Shown piece after piece: positions 26,784-36,170 of a stretch of 64,000 nt of DNA. Position 1 is the first letter of the stretch. Each line of letters begins with the position of its first letter. Source of the DNA: JAUYQR01 sp050632395 (GTDB lineage: Bacteria; Pseudomonadota; Alphaproteobacteria; Rhodobacterales; Rhodobacteraceae); contig NZ_CP192600.1 in NCBI RefSeq assembly GCF_050632395.1, positions 2,046,001-2,110,000 on the forward strand, read 5' to 3'. Position numbers and translations under genes: made by a program. Below the pieces are notes generated by a model, which was not told the origin of the DNA, made no database searches, and worked only from the letters and a program-made list of their open reading frames with translations.

Positions 26784-28892
26784 GTGGCGGCCCTGATCCA
26801 AAGGCTCGGCTGGCCGCTGCAGGCGCTGTTGGAGGCGCGGGCGTCGCTGTTTCCGTGGATACCCGTCTTCATCGGCATCGGCATCGCGGCATGGTTTGCG
26901 GCAGCGGCGGAACCAGGGGTTGGAGCCTATGGGCTGGCGGCGCTGCTGTGTGCGCTGTCGCTGGCGCTTCGCCTGCGCGGACCCGAATTTTTGCATCCGG
27001 TTACCATCGCCGTCGCATGCGTCGCGCTGGGTTGGCTGGCCGCGGGGGCGCGGGCGCATCTGGTGGCCGCCCCGATGTTGGAGTTTCGCTATTACGGCCC
27101 GGTGCAGGGGCGCATCGTCGGCATCGACCGCTCGCAAACCGATGCCTTGCGCCTGACGCTGGACCGGGTGGTGCTGCGCGAGGTGTCGCCCGCCCGAACC
27201 CCGGTGAAGGTGCGGATGTCGATGCAGGCCGACCAGCCGTGGCTGAAGCCCTCGCCGGGGCAGGTTGTGGTGCTGACCGGGTTTCTGGCGGCCCCCGACG
27301 GGCCGGTGGAGCCGGGGGGCTTCGATTTCCGCCGCATGGCGTTCTTCGACCAGATGGGCGCTGTTGGATACACCCGGACGCCCGTGCTTCTGCTGGCCGA
27401 ACCGGAGGCGGGCGATACCGTCATCGCCCGGCTGCGCAGCTATCTGACCGCCGCAATGCTGGCCGAAATGCCGGGGCAGGCGGGCGCATTCGCCGCTGGC
27501 GCGATGACAGGCGACCGCTCGGCCATCACGCAGGATACCGTCGCCGCACTCAGGGATTCGTCGCTGGCGCATCTGCTGGCGATCTCGGGGATGAACATGG
27601 CCTTCCTCGTGGGTTTCGTCTTTGCGCTGATCCGTTACGGGTTGGCGCTGGTGCCTTATGTGGCGCTTCGGGTGAACACCAAGAAGGTCGCGGCGGTGGT
27701 CAGCCTTGGCGTGGCGCTGTTCTACCTGCTACTCTCGGGGGCCAACGTGGCGACCGAGCGCGCCTTCATCATGGTTTCGGTGATGCTGGGCGCGGTGCTG
27801 CTTGACCGGCGCGCGCTGACGCTGCGCACGGTGGCGATTGCGGCAACGATCCTTCTGATGGCGCGGCCCGAAAGCCTGACCGAACCGGGGTTCCAGATGT
27901 CGTTCGCTGCAACCGTGGCACTGATCGCGGGGTTCGCCGCGCTGGACGGCGCGGTGATGCGCGAACGGCTGCCGCGCTGGCTCCTGCCGGCCTTCATGCT
28001 GGTCTTCTCCTCGGTGATCGCGGGCTTTGCGACCGCGCCCTACGCGGCTGCGCATTTCAACCGCTTCACCGATTACGGGCTTCTGGCGAACCTCTTGACC
28101 GTGCCGGTGATGGGCGCGGTGGTGATGCCTGCGGGCGCGGTGGCGGCGCTGGTGGCACCGCTTGGCCTTGCCAGCCTGCCACTTTGGGTGATGGAGCAGG
28201 GCGCGCGCTGGATTCTGTTCATCGCACACTGGATCGCGGGGCTGGAAGGGGCGGTGACCGCGATACCCTCGCCTGCGCCTTACGTGATGGCGCTGGTCAC
28301 GCTTGGCGGTATCTGGGTGATCCTGTGGCGCGGGCGGGTGCAACTGGTGGGCGTGGCGGCGCTTGTGGCCGCAGTCGGTCTCTGGGCGGCAAGCGACCGG
28401 CCGGTGCTGCTGATTTCGGGTGACGGCAAGCTGATCGGGTTGGTGTCCGACGAAGGCCGCGCGCTTTCCGCCGCCTCGGGCGGGGGCTTTGCCGCGCAGA
28501 ACTGGTTGGAGAATGACGGCGATCTGGCCGACCAGAAGCTGGCTGCGGCGCGTCCGGGTTTTGACGGCACCAAGGGCGAGCGGCGGTTTTCGGTGGCGGG
28601 GATCAAGATGATCTCACTGACGGGGAAAGGCGCGCTGGACCGTTTGCCCGCGGCCTGCGCCGAAGGGGCGGTCGTGGTGCTGGCGGCTGAGGCAGAGATG
28701 GTGCCCAAGGGCTGCCGCCTGATCGACCAGACGGTGCTGCGTGAAACCGGGCCGCTGGCCCTGATCGCCACCGCCGAAGGGCCGCGCTTCGTGATGGCAA
28801 AGGCGAAGGCGCGGATCTGGTCGGGAAAGGCCGCGCGCGACGGCATCCTGCCCGTGCTGCAGCCTGCCTTGGTCGCCGTGTCCGGTCAGTAG
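26784..28892 (+). CDS. comEC: ComEC/Rec2 DNA-uptake channel protein
   Basis: This 702-residue polytopic membrane protein of the ComEC family forms the inner-membrane channel for DNA import. It has an N-terminal DUF4131-like region (residues about 35-200) and then a competence domain with DSSLAHLLAISGMNMAFLVG, LLLSGANVATERAFIMVS and PGFQMSFAATVALIAGF. GTG 26784 is the start, since GAGGGG lies 8 bases upstream. No HxHxDH motif of a metallo-beta-lactamase domain is visible in the C-terminal 150 residues. It overlaps the lexA end tail to tail by 7 bases. Confidence 0.88.
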   Translation: MAALIQRLGWPLQALLEARASLFPWIPVFIGIGIAAWFAAAAEPGVGAYGLAALLCALSLALRLRGPEFLHPVTIAVACVALGWLAAGARAHLVAAPMLEFRYYGPVQGRIVGIDRSQTDALRLTLDRVVLREVSPARTPVKVRMSMQADQPWLKPSPGQVVVLTGFLAAPDGPVEPGGFDFRRMAFFDQMGAVGYTRTPVLLLAEPEAGDTVIARLRSYLTAAMLAEMPGQAGAFAAGAMTGDRSAITQDTVAALRDSSLAHLLAISGMNMAFLVGFVFALIRYGLALVPYVALRVNTKKVAAVVSLGVALFYLLLSGANVATERAFIMVSVMLGAVLLDRRALTLRTVAIAATILLMARPESLTEPGFQMSFAATVALIAGFAALDGAVMRERLPRWLLPAFMLVFSSVIAGFATAPYAAAHFNRFTDYGLLANLLTVPVMGAVVMPAGAVAALVAPLGLASLPLWVMEQGARWILFIAHWIAGLEGAVTAIPSPAPYVMALVTLGGIWVILWRGRVQLVGVAALVAAVGLWAASDRPVLLISGDGKLIGLVSDEGRALSAASGGGFAAQNWLENDGDLADQKLAAARPGFDGTKGERRFSVAGIKMISLTGKGALDRLPAACAEGAVVVLAAEAEMVPKGCRLIDQTVLRETGPLALIATAEGPRFVMAKAKARIWSGKAARDGILPVLQPALVAVSGQ

Positions 28893-29572
28893 CTGCGGAT
28901 CAGCCCGACAAGCCGGCCCTGCACCTTGACAAGATGGTCCGGGAACACCCGCGTCTCATAGGCAGGGTTCGCCGCTTCCAGCGCGATCATGCCACCGCGG
29001 CGGCGAAACCGCTTCAGCGTCGCCTCATGATCTTCAACCAGGGCCACGACGATATCGCCGTTTTCGGCGGTGGACTGTTCGCGGATCACCACGATGTCAC
29101 CATCGTTGATCCCCGCCTCGATCATCGAATCGCCTTTGACTTCAAGGGCGTAGTGCTGCCCCTTGCCCGACAGCATCGACCCCGGCACGGTGACGTGGTG
29201 CGAAATCTCGGAAATCGCCTCGATCGGCACACCGGCGGCGATCCGGCCCATCACCGGCAGTTCCAGCGCATGAACCGTGTCGACCTGCATCGCGCCACGC
29301 GGCGGAGCGGTCCTGTCGCCCGCGATGACGCGCGGCGTGAAGCCCGGCTTTTCCATCGCTTCGGGCAGCTTGATGATTTCCAGCGCCCGGGCGCGGTGGG
29401 CAAGCCGGCGGATGAAGCCCCGCTCCTCCAGCGCCGTGATAAGGCGGTGGATGCCGGATTTCGACCGCAAGTCGAGCGCATCCTTCATCTCGTCGAACGA
29501 GGGCGGAACCCCGTCACGGTCCATCCGGCCCTTGATGAAATCCAGAAGTTCCAGTTGCTTGCGCGTCAACAT
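28886..29572 (-). CDS. lexA: LexA repressor
   Basis: LexA (228 residues) represses SOS genes and cleaves itself when RecA is active. The helix-turn-helix is PSFDEMKDALDLRSKSGIHR, and the cleavage site Ala-Gly lies in GRIAAGVPIEAI. The catalytic Ser is in KGDSMIEAG and the Lys in EATLKRFRRR. A GTTC-N7-GTTC box 33 bases upstream makes autoregulation likely. The gene ends by overlapping comEC. Confidence 0.96.
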   Translation of the reverse strand: MLTRKQLELLDFIKGRMDRDGVPPSFDEMKDALDLRSKSGIHRLITALEERGFIRRLAHRARALEIIKLPEAMEKPGFTPRVIAGDRTAPPRGAMQVDTVHALELPVMGRIAAGVPIEAISEISHHVTVPGSMLSGKGQHYALEVKGDSMIEAGINDGDIVVIREQSTAENGDIVVALVEDHEATLKRFRRRGGMIALEAANPAYETRVFPDHLVKVQGRLVGLIRSY

Positions 29573-29604
29573 GCCTGTCCCCGTTTTGCAGGTGTTAACG
29601 CAAT

Positions 29605-29619
29605 GTTCTGCCCGCGTTC
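29605..29619 (-). promoter_or_regulatory. LexA (SOS) box GTTC-N7-GTTC upstream of lexA
   Basis: GTTC at 29605-29608 and GTTC at 29616-29619 on the plus strand are separated by exactly 7 bases, the alphaproteobacterial LexA direct-repeat site. It lies 33-47 bases before the lexA ATG, in the right place for self-repression. Confidence 0.8.
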
Positions 29620-29652
29620 CCGGTTTGTGTCAAGCAGTTTTGCCCAAGCGGC

Positions 29653-30819
29653 TCAGATCGGCAGATACAGGACCGGCTCGTCACGCGGTCGGGGACCATC
29701 GCCCAGAGGCCGGATCAGCAGCGCATCGGCCTGACCCAGAATCGATAGCAGCGCCGAATCCTGCCGGTCGAACGGGGTGATGACAGGCAGCCCGTCGCCC
29801 TCTGACAGCCGCGCGCGCATGTAATGCGTGCGGGGGCCGGTCGGGCCGACATCGGCGCCAAGCATGGCGCGGCGCGGGAACGGGCCGGGGGCCGCGCCCA
29901 GCATCGCACGCAGCATCGGCACAAGGAAAAGATGCCCGCAGACGATGGCCGACACCGGGTTTCCCGGCAGCCCCAGCATCGGCACGCCGTGCAACCGGCC
30001 CGCAATCAAGGGCTTGCCGGGGCGCATCGCGATCTTCCAGAACGCGCGCTCCAACCCCGCCACGCCGCCCACCAGATCATGGTCGCCGACCGATGCGCCG
30101 CCGATGGTCACGATCAGATCGGCGTCTTTAGCCAGCGCCAGCACGGTCGCAAGCTCTGCCTCGGTGTCCCGCGCGATCGGCAAAAGCCGCGCCTCGCCAC
30201 CTTCGGCCTCGACCATCGCCTTCAGGGCAAAGCTGTTCGAGGCGATGATCTGGTCGGGGCGCGGGTCTTCACCGGGCATCACCAGCTCGTCCCCGGTGGC
30301 GATCAGGGCCACGACGGGGCGGCGGGTCACCGGCACTTCGGCCACATTCATCGCGGCCAGAAGTGCGAGGTCATTGGGCCGCAGGCGGCGCGGCGAGAGG
30401 CTGTCACCGGCGTGGAAATCCTGCCCCAAGGGTCGGATGTGGGTACCCTTGTCGGCACCCTCCTTCACGGTGATGCGGGCGCCATCCACCACCACATCCT
30501 CCTGGATGATGACGCGCGTGGCGCCCTCGGGCACCGGCGCGCCGGTGAAGATGCGCACCGCTTCGCCCGCAGCCACGCGCCCGCCAAAGGCATGGCCCGC
30601 GCCCGCCTCGCCCACCACGGCAAAGCTGTCACCAGCCACCGGATCGCCCGCCACGGCGTAGCCATCCATCGCGGACGCGGCGAACGGCGGCTGGTGACGC
30701 CGGGCCACGCAAGGGGCGCACATCCAGCGGCCATGCGCGCGCGCAAGGGCCACGGTTTCGGGCGGCAAAGGCGTCACCAGTGCCAGACAACGGGCCAGCG
30801 CCTCTTCAACCGAAATCAC
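29653..30819 (-). CDS. moeA: Molybdopterin molybdenumtransferase
   Basis: MoeA (388 residues) inserts molybdate into adenylylated molybdopterin. The blocks SAMDGYAV, IFTGAPVPEGAT, PLGQDFHAGD, ATGDELVMPGE, TIGGASVGDHDL, MRPGKPLI and GLPGNPVSA match the family. Start GTG 30819 overlaps the moaC stop as GTGA, with GAGG 7 bases upstream. It is the last gene of the trpGDC-moaC-moeA operon. The cofactor would serve molybdoenzymes such as the CoxL-like one in this window. Confidence 0.92.
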   Translation of the reverse strand: MISVEEALARCLALVTPLPPETVALARAHGRWMCAPCVARRHQPPFAASAMDGYAVAGDPVAGDSFAVVGEAGAGHAFGGRVAAGEAVRIFTGAPVPEGATRVIIQEDVVVDGARITVKEGADKGTHIRPLGQDFHAGDSLSPRRLRPNDLALLAAMNVAEVPVTRRPVVALIATGDELVMPGEDPRPDQIIASNSFALKAMVEAEGGEARLLPIARDTEAELATVLALAKDADLIVTIGGASVGDHDLVGGVAGLERAFWKIAMRPGKPLIAGRLHGVPMLGLPGNPVSAIVCGHLFLVPMLRAMLGAAPGPFPRRAMLGADVGPTGPRTHYMRARLSEGDGLPVITPFDRQDSALLSILGQADALLIRPLGDGPRPRDEPVLYLPI

Positions 30820-31295
30820 CGGTTCGCCTCGTAACGCCCAGATTTGCCACCATCTTTCAGTACCAGCCGGATGCCCTCGATGGTCATGGATTTCTCCACC
30901 GCCTTGACCATGTCGTAAACGGTCAGCGCCGCCACCGAAACGGCGGTCAGCGCCTCCATCTCCACCCCGGTCTGGCCAGAGGTCTTGACCGTGGCCTCGA
31001 TCCGCACTCCCGGCAGCGCCGGATCGGCCACCAGATCGACGGCCACCTTGGTTACCGGCAGGGGGTGGCAAAGGGGGATCAGGTCCGCCGTGCGCTTGGC
31101 CGCCATGATGCCCGCCAGCCGCGCCACAGCCAGCACGTCGCCCTTCTTGGCGCGGCCTTCGGTTATCAGGGCCAATGTCTCGGCGCTCATCCGCACCACG
31201 CCTTCGGCCACCGCGACCCGGTCGGTCACCGCCTTGCCCGACACGTCGACCATGTGGGCGGCCCCGGTGTCGTCGAAGTGTGTTAGGCCGGTCAT
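30816..31295 (-). CDS. moaC: Cyclic pyranopterin monophosphate synthase
   Basis: MoaC (159 residues) completes the first step of molybdopterin synthesis, forming cPMP from the MoaA product. It has MVDVSGKAVTDRVAVAEG, KKGDVLAVARLAGIMAAKRT, LIPLCHPLPVTKVAVDL and GVEMEALTAVSVAALTVYDM. Its ends overlap trpC and moeA by 4 bases each, so it is translationally coupled to both. Confidence 0.95.
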   Translation of the reverse strand: MTGLTHFDDTGAAHMVDVSGKAVTDRVAVAEGVVRMSAETLALITEGRAKKGDVLAVARLAGIMAAKRTADLIPLCHPLPVTKVAVDLVADPALPGVRIEATVKTSGQTGVEMEALTAVSVAALTVYDMVKAVEKSMTIEGIRLVLKDGGKSGRYEANR

Positions 31296-32104
31296 AGCCC
31301 GCCCTGCGCGGTCAGGGGGCGGGCGAGGATGGCGCGGGTAGCCTCGGTCACGTCGGCCTGACGCATCAGGCTTTCGCCAATCAGGAACGACCGCGCGCCG
31401 TATTGCGCCAGATCGGCAAGGTCGGCGGGCGTGTAAAGCCCGCTTTCAGCCACGATGGTGCGGTCTTCGGGCACCAGACGCGCCAGCCGGCGGGTGGTCT
31501 CCAGCGTGACCTCGAAGGTATGCAGGTTGCGGTTGTTGATGCCGATCAGCGTCGATTTCAACTGCCCGGCCCGCTCAAGCTCCGCCTCGTCATGCACTTC
31601 GATCAGTACGTCCATGCCAAGTGCTGTGGCCGCATCTTCCAGTTCCAGCGCCTGCGTATCGCTGAGCGAGGCCATGATGATCAGGATGCAATCGGCGTTC
31701 AACGCGCGCGATTCCGTCACCTGCCACGGGTCGTAGAGGAAATCCTTGCGCAGGCAGGGCAGCTTTGTCGCGGTGTGGGCGGCGACCAGATATTCGTCCG
31801 CACCCTGAAAGGATGGACCATCGGTCAGCACCGAAAGACAGGTGGCCCCCCCGGCCTCATAGGCCCGCGCCAGCGCCGGCGGGTCAAAGTCGGCGCGGAT
31901 CAAGCCCTTGGAGGGGCTGGCTTTCTTGATTTCGGCGATCAGGCCGTATCCGACCTTCTGCGCCTCTTTCAAGGCGCGGGCAAAGCCGCGTGGAGGGTCG
32001 GCGCTGGCGGCGGCAGCTTCCAGATCGGCAAGCGGGCGAGCGGCTTTGCGGGCGGCGACCTCCTCAAGCTTGTAGGTCTTGATACGGTCGAGAATGGTGT
32101 TCAT
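31292..32104 (-). CDS. trpC: Indole-3-glycerol phosphate synthase
   Basis: TrpC (270 residues) closes the indole ring in tryptophan synthesis. The blocks IAEIKKASPSKGLIRADFDP, LSVLTDGPSFQGADEYL, LPCLRKDFLYDPWQV, LIGINNRNLHTFEVTLETT and VAESGLYTPADLA carry the catalytic Lys and Glu residues. It follows trpD by 12 bases and overlaps moaC. Confidence 0.96.
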   Translation of the reverse strand: MNTILDRIKTYKLEEVAARKAARPLADLEAAAASADPPRGFARALKEAQKVGYGLIAEIKKASPSKGLIRADFDPPALARAYEAGGATCLSVLTDGPSFQGADEYLVAAHTATKLPCLRKDFLYDPWQVTESRALNADCILIIMASLSDTQALELEDAATALGMDVLIEVHDEAELERAGQLKSTLIGINNRNLHTFEVTLETTRRLARLVPEDRTIVAESGLYTPADLADLAQYGARSFLIGESLMRQADVTEATRAILARPLTAQGGL

Positions 32105-32116
32105 CGGCAGGGTCTT

Positions 32117-33130
32117 TCAGGCGTTGGTCAGGCGGCGCAGGGCTTCGACCTTGGCGCGCGCGGCGCCCGAGTCGATGGCGCTTCGGGCCATTTCCACACC
32201 TTGTTTCAAACTAGCGGCGCGGTCGGCAACCACAAGGGCCGCGGCGGAATTCATCAAGACGGCGTCGCGGTAAGCCCCTGACGCGCCATCCAGAAGCGCG
32301 CGGAAGGCGACGGCGTTTTCCGCAGGCGTGCCGCCGAGCACCTTTTCAAACGGATGCACCGGCAGCCCGGCATCCTCGGGGTGGACCTCGAACTCACGCA
32401 CCGTGCCACCTTCGACGGCGGCCACCTTCGTCGGCGCGGAGATGGAGATCTCGTCCGTCCCGTCGCCGCCATGCACCAGCCACGCGCGTTCCGACCCCAA
32501 AGCCAGCAGCGTTTCCGCCATCGGCCGGATCAGCGCATCCGAAAACGCCCCCGTCAGCTGACGCTTCACGCCCGCAGGGTTGGTCAGCGGCCCGAGGATG
32601 TTGAAGATCGTCCGCGTGCCAAGTTCCGCCCTGACCGGCATCACATGCCGGATCGCCGGATGGTGCATCGGCGCCATCATGAAGCCGATCCCGGCGTCCG
32701 CCAGACACCGCTCCACCACATCGGCGCCTACCATCACGTTCAGCCCCATCTCGGTCAGCGCATCAGCCGCCCCCGACTTCGACGACAAGTTCCGATTGCC
32801 ATGCTTGGCCACCACCACGCCAGCCCCCGCCACCACAAAGGCCGTGGCGGTGGAGATGTTCAGGGTGCCCTTGCCGTCGCCCCCGGTGCCGACAATGTCC
32901 ATCGCCCCCGCAGGTGCACGCACCGCGTTGCATTTCGCCCGCATCACGGTGGCAGCGGCGGCATATTCATCCACCGTCTCGCCCCGCGTGCGCAGCGCCA
33001 TCAGAAACCCGCCCATCTGCGCCGGCGTGCCTTCGCCCTCGAAAAGCGCGGTGAACGCAGCCTCCGCCTCGGCCCTTGTCAGGGGCCGGGTTGCCGCAAT
33101 ACCGATCAGAGGCTTCAGCACATCGCTCAT
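32117..33130 (-). CDS. trpD: Anthranilate phosphoribosyltransferase
   Basis: TrpD (337 residues) joins anthranilate to PRPP. The glycine-rich loop GTGGDGKGTLNISTATA and KHGNRNLSSKSGAADALTEM are diagnostic. FNILGPLTNPA follows. Its ATG overlaps the trpG stop by 4 bases. Confidence 0.96.
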   Translation of the reverse strand: MSDVLKPLIGIAATRPLTRAEAEAAFTALFEGEGTPAQMGGFLMALRTRGETVDEYAAAATVMRAKCNAVRAPAGAMDIVGTGGDGKGTLNISTATAFVVAGAGVVVAKHGNRNLSSKSGAADALTEMGLNVMVGADVVERCLADAGIGFMMAPMHHPAIRHVMPVRAELGTRTIFNILGPLTNPAGVKRQLTGAFSDALIRPMAETLLALGSERAWLVHGGDGTDEISISAPTKVAAVEGGTVREFEVHPEDAGLPVHPFEKVLGGTPAENAVAFRALLDGASGAYRDAVLMNSAAALVVADRAASLKQGVEMARSAIDSGAARAKVEALRRLTNA

Positions 33131-33714
33131 GCGGGCACCTTGGCGCGCGCTTCGTCAAGGAAGTTGCGCAAAAGCTGGTGCCCATGCTCGGAGGCAATGC
33201 TTTCGGGGTGGAACTGCACGCCCTCGATCAAGTGGCGCTTGTGTCGCAGGCCCATGATCGTGCCATCCTCCAGCCACGCCGTCACCTCAAGCTCTGACGG
33301 CAGGCTTTCCCGCTCAACGATCAGCGAATGATACCGGGTCGCGGCGAAGGGCGACGGCAGGCCCCGGAACACGCCTTTCCTGGCGTGATGCATCATCCCC
33401 ATCTTGCCATGAACGATCTCGTGGCAGCGCACGACCTTGCCGCCAAACGCCTCGCCAATCGTCTGATGCCCGAGACACACGCCCAGAAGCGGAATCTCCG
33501 CCGCGGCCGCCGCCTTGGTCAAGGGCAGGCAGATTCCGGCTGCAGCAGGGTCGCACGGCCCCGGCGACAGCACGATCACCTCGGGACGCATCGCGATCAC
33601 GTCCTGCACCTCAAGCGCGTCGTTGCGCTTGACGATGACATCCGCGCCAAGCTCGCCCAGATAATGGACAAGGTTGTAGGTGAAGCTGTCGTAGTTATCG
33701 ATCAATAGCAGCAT
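33127..33714 (-). CDS. trpG: Anthranilate synthase glutamine amidotransferase subunit
   Basis: TrpG (195 residues) supplies ammonia to TrpE. It is a class I glutaminase with IDNYDSFTYNLVHYLGELGA, LSPGPCDPAAAG, the catalytic Cys in LLGVCLGHQTIGEAFGG, and the His-Glu pair in GVQFHPESIASEHG. It is the first gene of the trpGDC-moaC-moeA run. trpE is not adjacent. Confidence 0.95.
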   Translation of the reverse strand: MLLLIDNYDSFTYNLVHYLGELGADVIVKRNDALEVQDVIAMRPEVIVLSPGPCDPAAAGICLPLTKAAAAAEIPLLGVCLGHQTIGEAFGGKVVRCHEIVHGKMGMMHHARKGVFRGLPSPFAATRYHSLIVERESLPSELEVTAWLEDGTIMGLRHKRHLIEGVQFHPESIASEHGHQLLRNFLDEARAKVPA

Positions 33715-33792
33715 CGGCGTCCCCCGCGCAGGTCAGGCGTCTTATCGCCCATCCCCCCGCGCCTGTAAACCGCACCGCACCCGGCCGCCCGG

Positions 33793-34830
33793 TCAGGTCC
33801 AGTCCAGCACCACCTTGCCCGATTGTCCCGACCGCATCGCCGCGAAGCCGGACTCGAAGTCAGCCACCTTGAAGCGGTGGGTGATGACCTTGCGCACGTC
33901 GAGGCCGTTTTCCAGCATCGCGATCATCTTGTACCAAGTCTCAAAGATTTCACGGCCATAGACGCCCTTGATGGTGATCGCCTTGAACACGATCCGGCTC
34001 CAGTCGACCGGGGATTTTCCCGGCGGGATGCCCAGCATCGCGATGCGGCCGCCCATCACCATCGCCTCGACCATCTGGTCCAGCGCCTGCTGGTTGCCCG
34101 ACATCTCCATGCCCACGTCGAAGCCCTGCACCAGTTTCAGCTGGTGCATCACATCCTTCAGGTCTTCGCGGCCTACGTTCACCGGCGTCACGTCCGCCAC
34201 CTCGGTGGCCAAGGCCAGCCGCGCTGGGTTCACGTCGGTAATGACCACATGCCGCGCCCCCACATGCCGCGCCACAGCGGCGGCCATGATGCCGATCGGT
34301 CCTGCGCCAGTGATCAGCACGTCCTCCCCGATCAGGTCGAACGACAGCGCCGTGTGCACCGCATTGCCAAGGGGGTCGAGGATCGCGCCGATCTCGTCGT
34401 CGATCGCATCGGGCAGGGGCACCACGTTGAAGGCGGGCAGGCGCAGGTACTGCGCAAAGGCGCCCGGTTCGTTGACCCCGATCCCGCGCGTTTCAGGGTC
34501 GAGGTGGAACTTGCCCGACCGGCTTTGCCGGCTGGTCTTGCCGATCAGATGCCCCTCGCCGGAACAACGCTGGCCCACGGCGATGTCGGTCACGTCGCGG
34601 CCAACCTCGACCACCACCCCGGCAAACTCGTGCCCCGTGACCAAGGGCACCGGCACAGTGCGCGCAGCCCACTCGTCCCAGTTCCAGATGTGGATATCGG
34701 TGCCGCAGATCCCGGTCTTGTTGATCCGGATCAGCACGTCATCCGGCCCGATCTCGGGCACCGGGCGCGTCTCCATCCACAGCCCCGGCTCGGGGCGGGC
34801 TTTCACCAAGGCGGTCATTTCGTTCGTCAT
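33793..34830 (-). CDS. tdh: L-threonine 3-dehydrogenase
   Basis: Tdh (345 residues) oxidises threonine to 2-amino-3-ketobutyrate with NAD and zinc. It is a medium-chain dehydrogenase with KTGICGTDIHIWNWDEWA, PLVTGHEFAGVVVEVG and the nucleotide motif VLITGAGPIGIMAAAVARHV. Its start overlaps the kbl stop by 4 bases, so the two enzymes are made together. Confidence 0.95.
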   Translation of the reverse strand: MTNEMTALVKARPEPGLWMETRPVPEIGPDDVLIRINKTGICGTDIHIWNWDEWAARTVPVPLVTGHEFAGVVVEVGRDVTDIAVGQRCSGEGHLIGKTSRQSRSGKFHLDPETRGIGVNEPGAFAQYLRLPAFNVVPLPDAIDDEIGAILDPLGNAVHTALSFDLIGEDVLITGAGPIGIMAAAVARHVGARHVVITDVNPARLALATEVADVTPVNVGREDLKDVMHQLKLVQGFDVGMEMSGNQQALDQMVEAMVMGGRIAMLGIPPGKSPVDWSRIVFKAITIKGVYGREIFETWYKMIAMLENGLDVRKVITHRFKVADFESGFAAMRSGQSGKVVLDWT

Positions 34831-36020
34831 GCCAGCACCCCTGTGGCCTTCCCGGCAGCGCGGAAGGCATCCAACGCAAAATCAAGATCATCAACCGTCA
34901 ACGCCGCATTCATCTGCGTGCGGATGCGCGCTTGGCCCTTCGGCACCACGGGAAAGAAGAACCCCGCCACATGTACGCCGCGCGTGGCCAGATCGGTGGC
35001 CATCGCCTGCGCCAGCTTCGCCTCGCCCAGCATCACTGGGATGATCGGATGTTCCCCCGGCAGCAGCGTGAACCCCGCATCCGCCAGCCCCGCACGCCAG
35101 TAGGTGGCGTTCTCAGCCAGCCGCGCGCGCAGGTCAACCGCCGCCTCGACGATATCAAGCGCCACCAGCGCCGCGCCCACGATCGCCGGCGGCAGCGCGT
35201 TGGAGAAAAGGTATGGCCGCGCGCGCTGGCGCAGAAGGTCGATCACCGGCTGCGGCCCGGCGATATATCCCCCCAAAGCGCCGCCAAGCGCCTTGCCGAG
35301 CGTACCGGTCAGGATCTCCACCTTCACCCCCGCCCGCGCCGGCGTGCCGCGCCCCTCTGGCCCGACGAACCCGGTCGCATGGCAATCGTCCACCATCACC
35401 ATCGCTCCGTAAGCATCTGCCAAGGCACGGATTTCCCCCAGCTTCGCGAAATACCCGTCCATCGAGAACACACCATCCGTCGCGATCAGGATGAACCGTG
35501 CCCCCGCCGCCCGCGCTGCCTGCAACTGCCCTTCAAGGTCGGCCATGTCGGAATTGGCGTAACGGTAGCGCTGCGCCTTGCACAGCCGGATGCCGTCGAT
35601 GATCGAGGCATGGTTCAGGCTGTCGGAAATGACGGCATCCTCTGGGCCCAAGAGCGGCTCGAACAGGCCGCCATTGGCATCGAAACAGGCCGCGAACAGG
35701 ATTGCGTCGTCATGGCCTAAATACCCCGCCAGCCGCGTCTCCAGCGCCCGGTGCAGGTCTTGCGTGCCGCAGATGAAGCGCACGCTTGCCATGCCGAACC
35801 CGTGGTCATCCATCGCCGCCTTAGCCGCCGCGATCAGCCGGGGGTCATCCGCAAGCCCGAGGTAATTGTTGGCGCAAAGGTTCAGCATCTGCCGCCCGGC
35901 CATCGCCACATGCGCGCCTTGCGGCCCGGTGATCAGGCGTTCCCGCTTCATCAGCCCGTCTGCGGCAATCTGGTCCAGCGTGCCGCGAACATGGTCCAGA
36001 AACGCCCCTTGATCCGCCAT
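34827..36020 (-). CDS. kbl: Glycine C-acetyltransferase (2-amino-3-ketobutyrate CoA ligase)
   Basis: Kbl (397 residues) cleaves aminoketobutyrate to glycine and acetyl-CoA. It is a fold-type I PLP enzyme with LCANNYLGLADDPRL, FDANGGLFEPLLGPEDAVIS, VDDCHATGFVGPEGRGTPA and the PLP lysine in EILTGTLGKALGGALGGY. ATG 36020 is taken because GGGGAG lies 8 bases upstream. It forms an operon with tdh, downstream of an XRE-cupin regulator. Confidence 0.95.
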   Translation of the reverse strand: MADQGAFLDHVRGTLDQIAADGLMKRERLITGPQGAHVAMAGRQMLNLCANNYLGLADDPRLIAAAKAAMDDHGFGMASVRFICGTQDLHRALETRLAGYLGHDDAILFAACFDANGGLFEPLLGPEDAVISDSLNHASIIDGIRLCKAQRYRYANSDMADLEGQLQAARAAGARFILIATDGVFSMDGYFAKLGEIRALADAYGAMVMVDDCHATGFVGPEGRGTPARAGVKVEILTGTLGKALGGALGGYIAGPQPVIDLLRQRARPYLFSNALPPAIVGAALVALDIVEAAVDLRARLAENATYWRAGLADAGFTLLPGEHPIIPVMLGEAKLAQAMATDLATRGVHVAGFFFPVVPKGQARIRTQMNAALTVDDLDFALDAFRAAGKATGVLA

Positions 36021-36139
36021 CCCAAAGCTCCCCACGTTTCACCCGACTGTCTCGTATTCCGTCCGATCCGTCAATATAGCGGATGAAATTCTGTCAAAAC
36101 GGAAATATCCTTCCCCTTCGTCAAATATCCCACGGGGGT

Positions 36140-36160
36140 GCGGGGGTGTGAAACCCCCGC
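36140..36160 (-). terminator. GC hairpin after the XRE-cupin gene
   Basis: GCGGGGGT (36140-36147) pairs exactly with ACCCCCGC (36153-36160) around a 5-base loop. It lies 10 bases beyond the XRE gene stop. The CCCCCGTGGGATATTTG tail follows at 36123-36139, matching the repeat at 13310-13362. Confidence 0.6.
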
Positions 36161-36170
36161 TCGCTCCGGT

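Noticed and set aside
26784..28892. Full-length ComEC with a metallo-beta-lactamase domain
   Set aside because: No HxHxDH motif occurs in the C-terminal region, so only the channel part is claimed.
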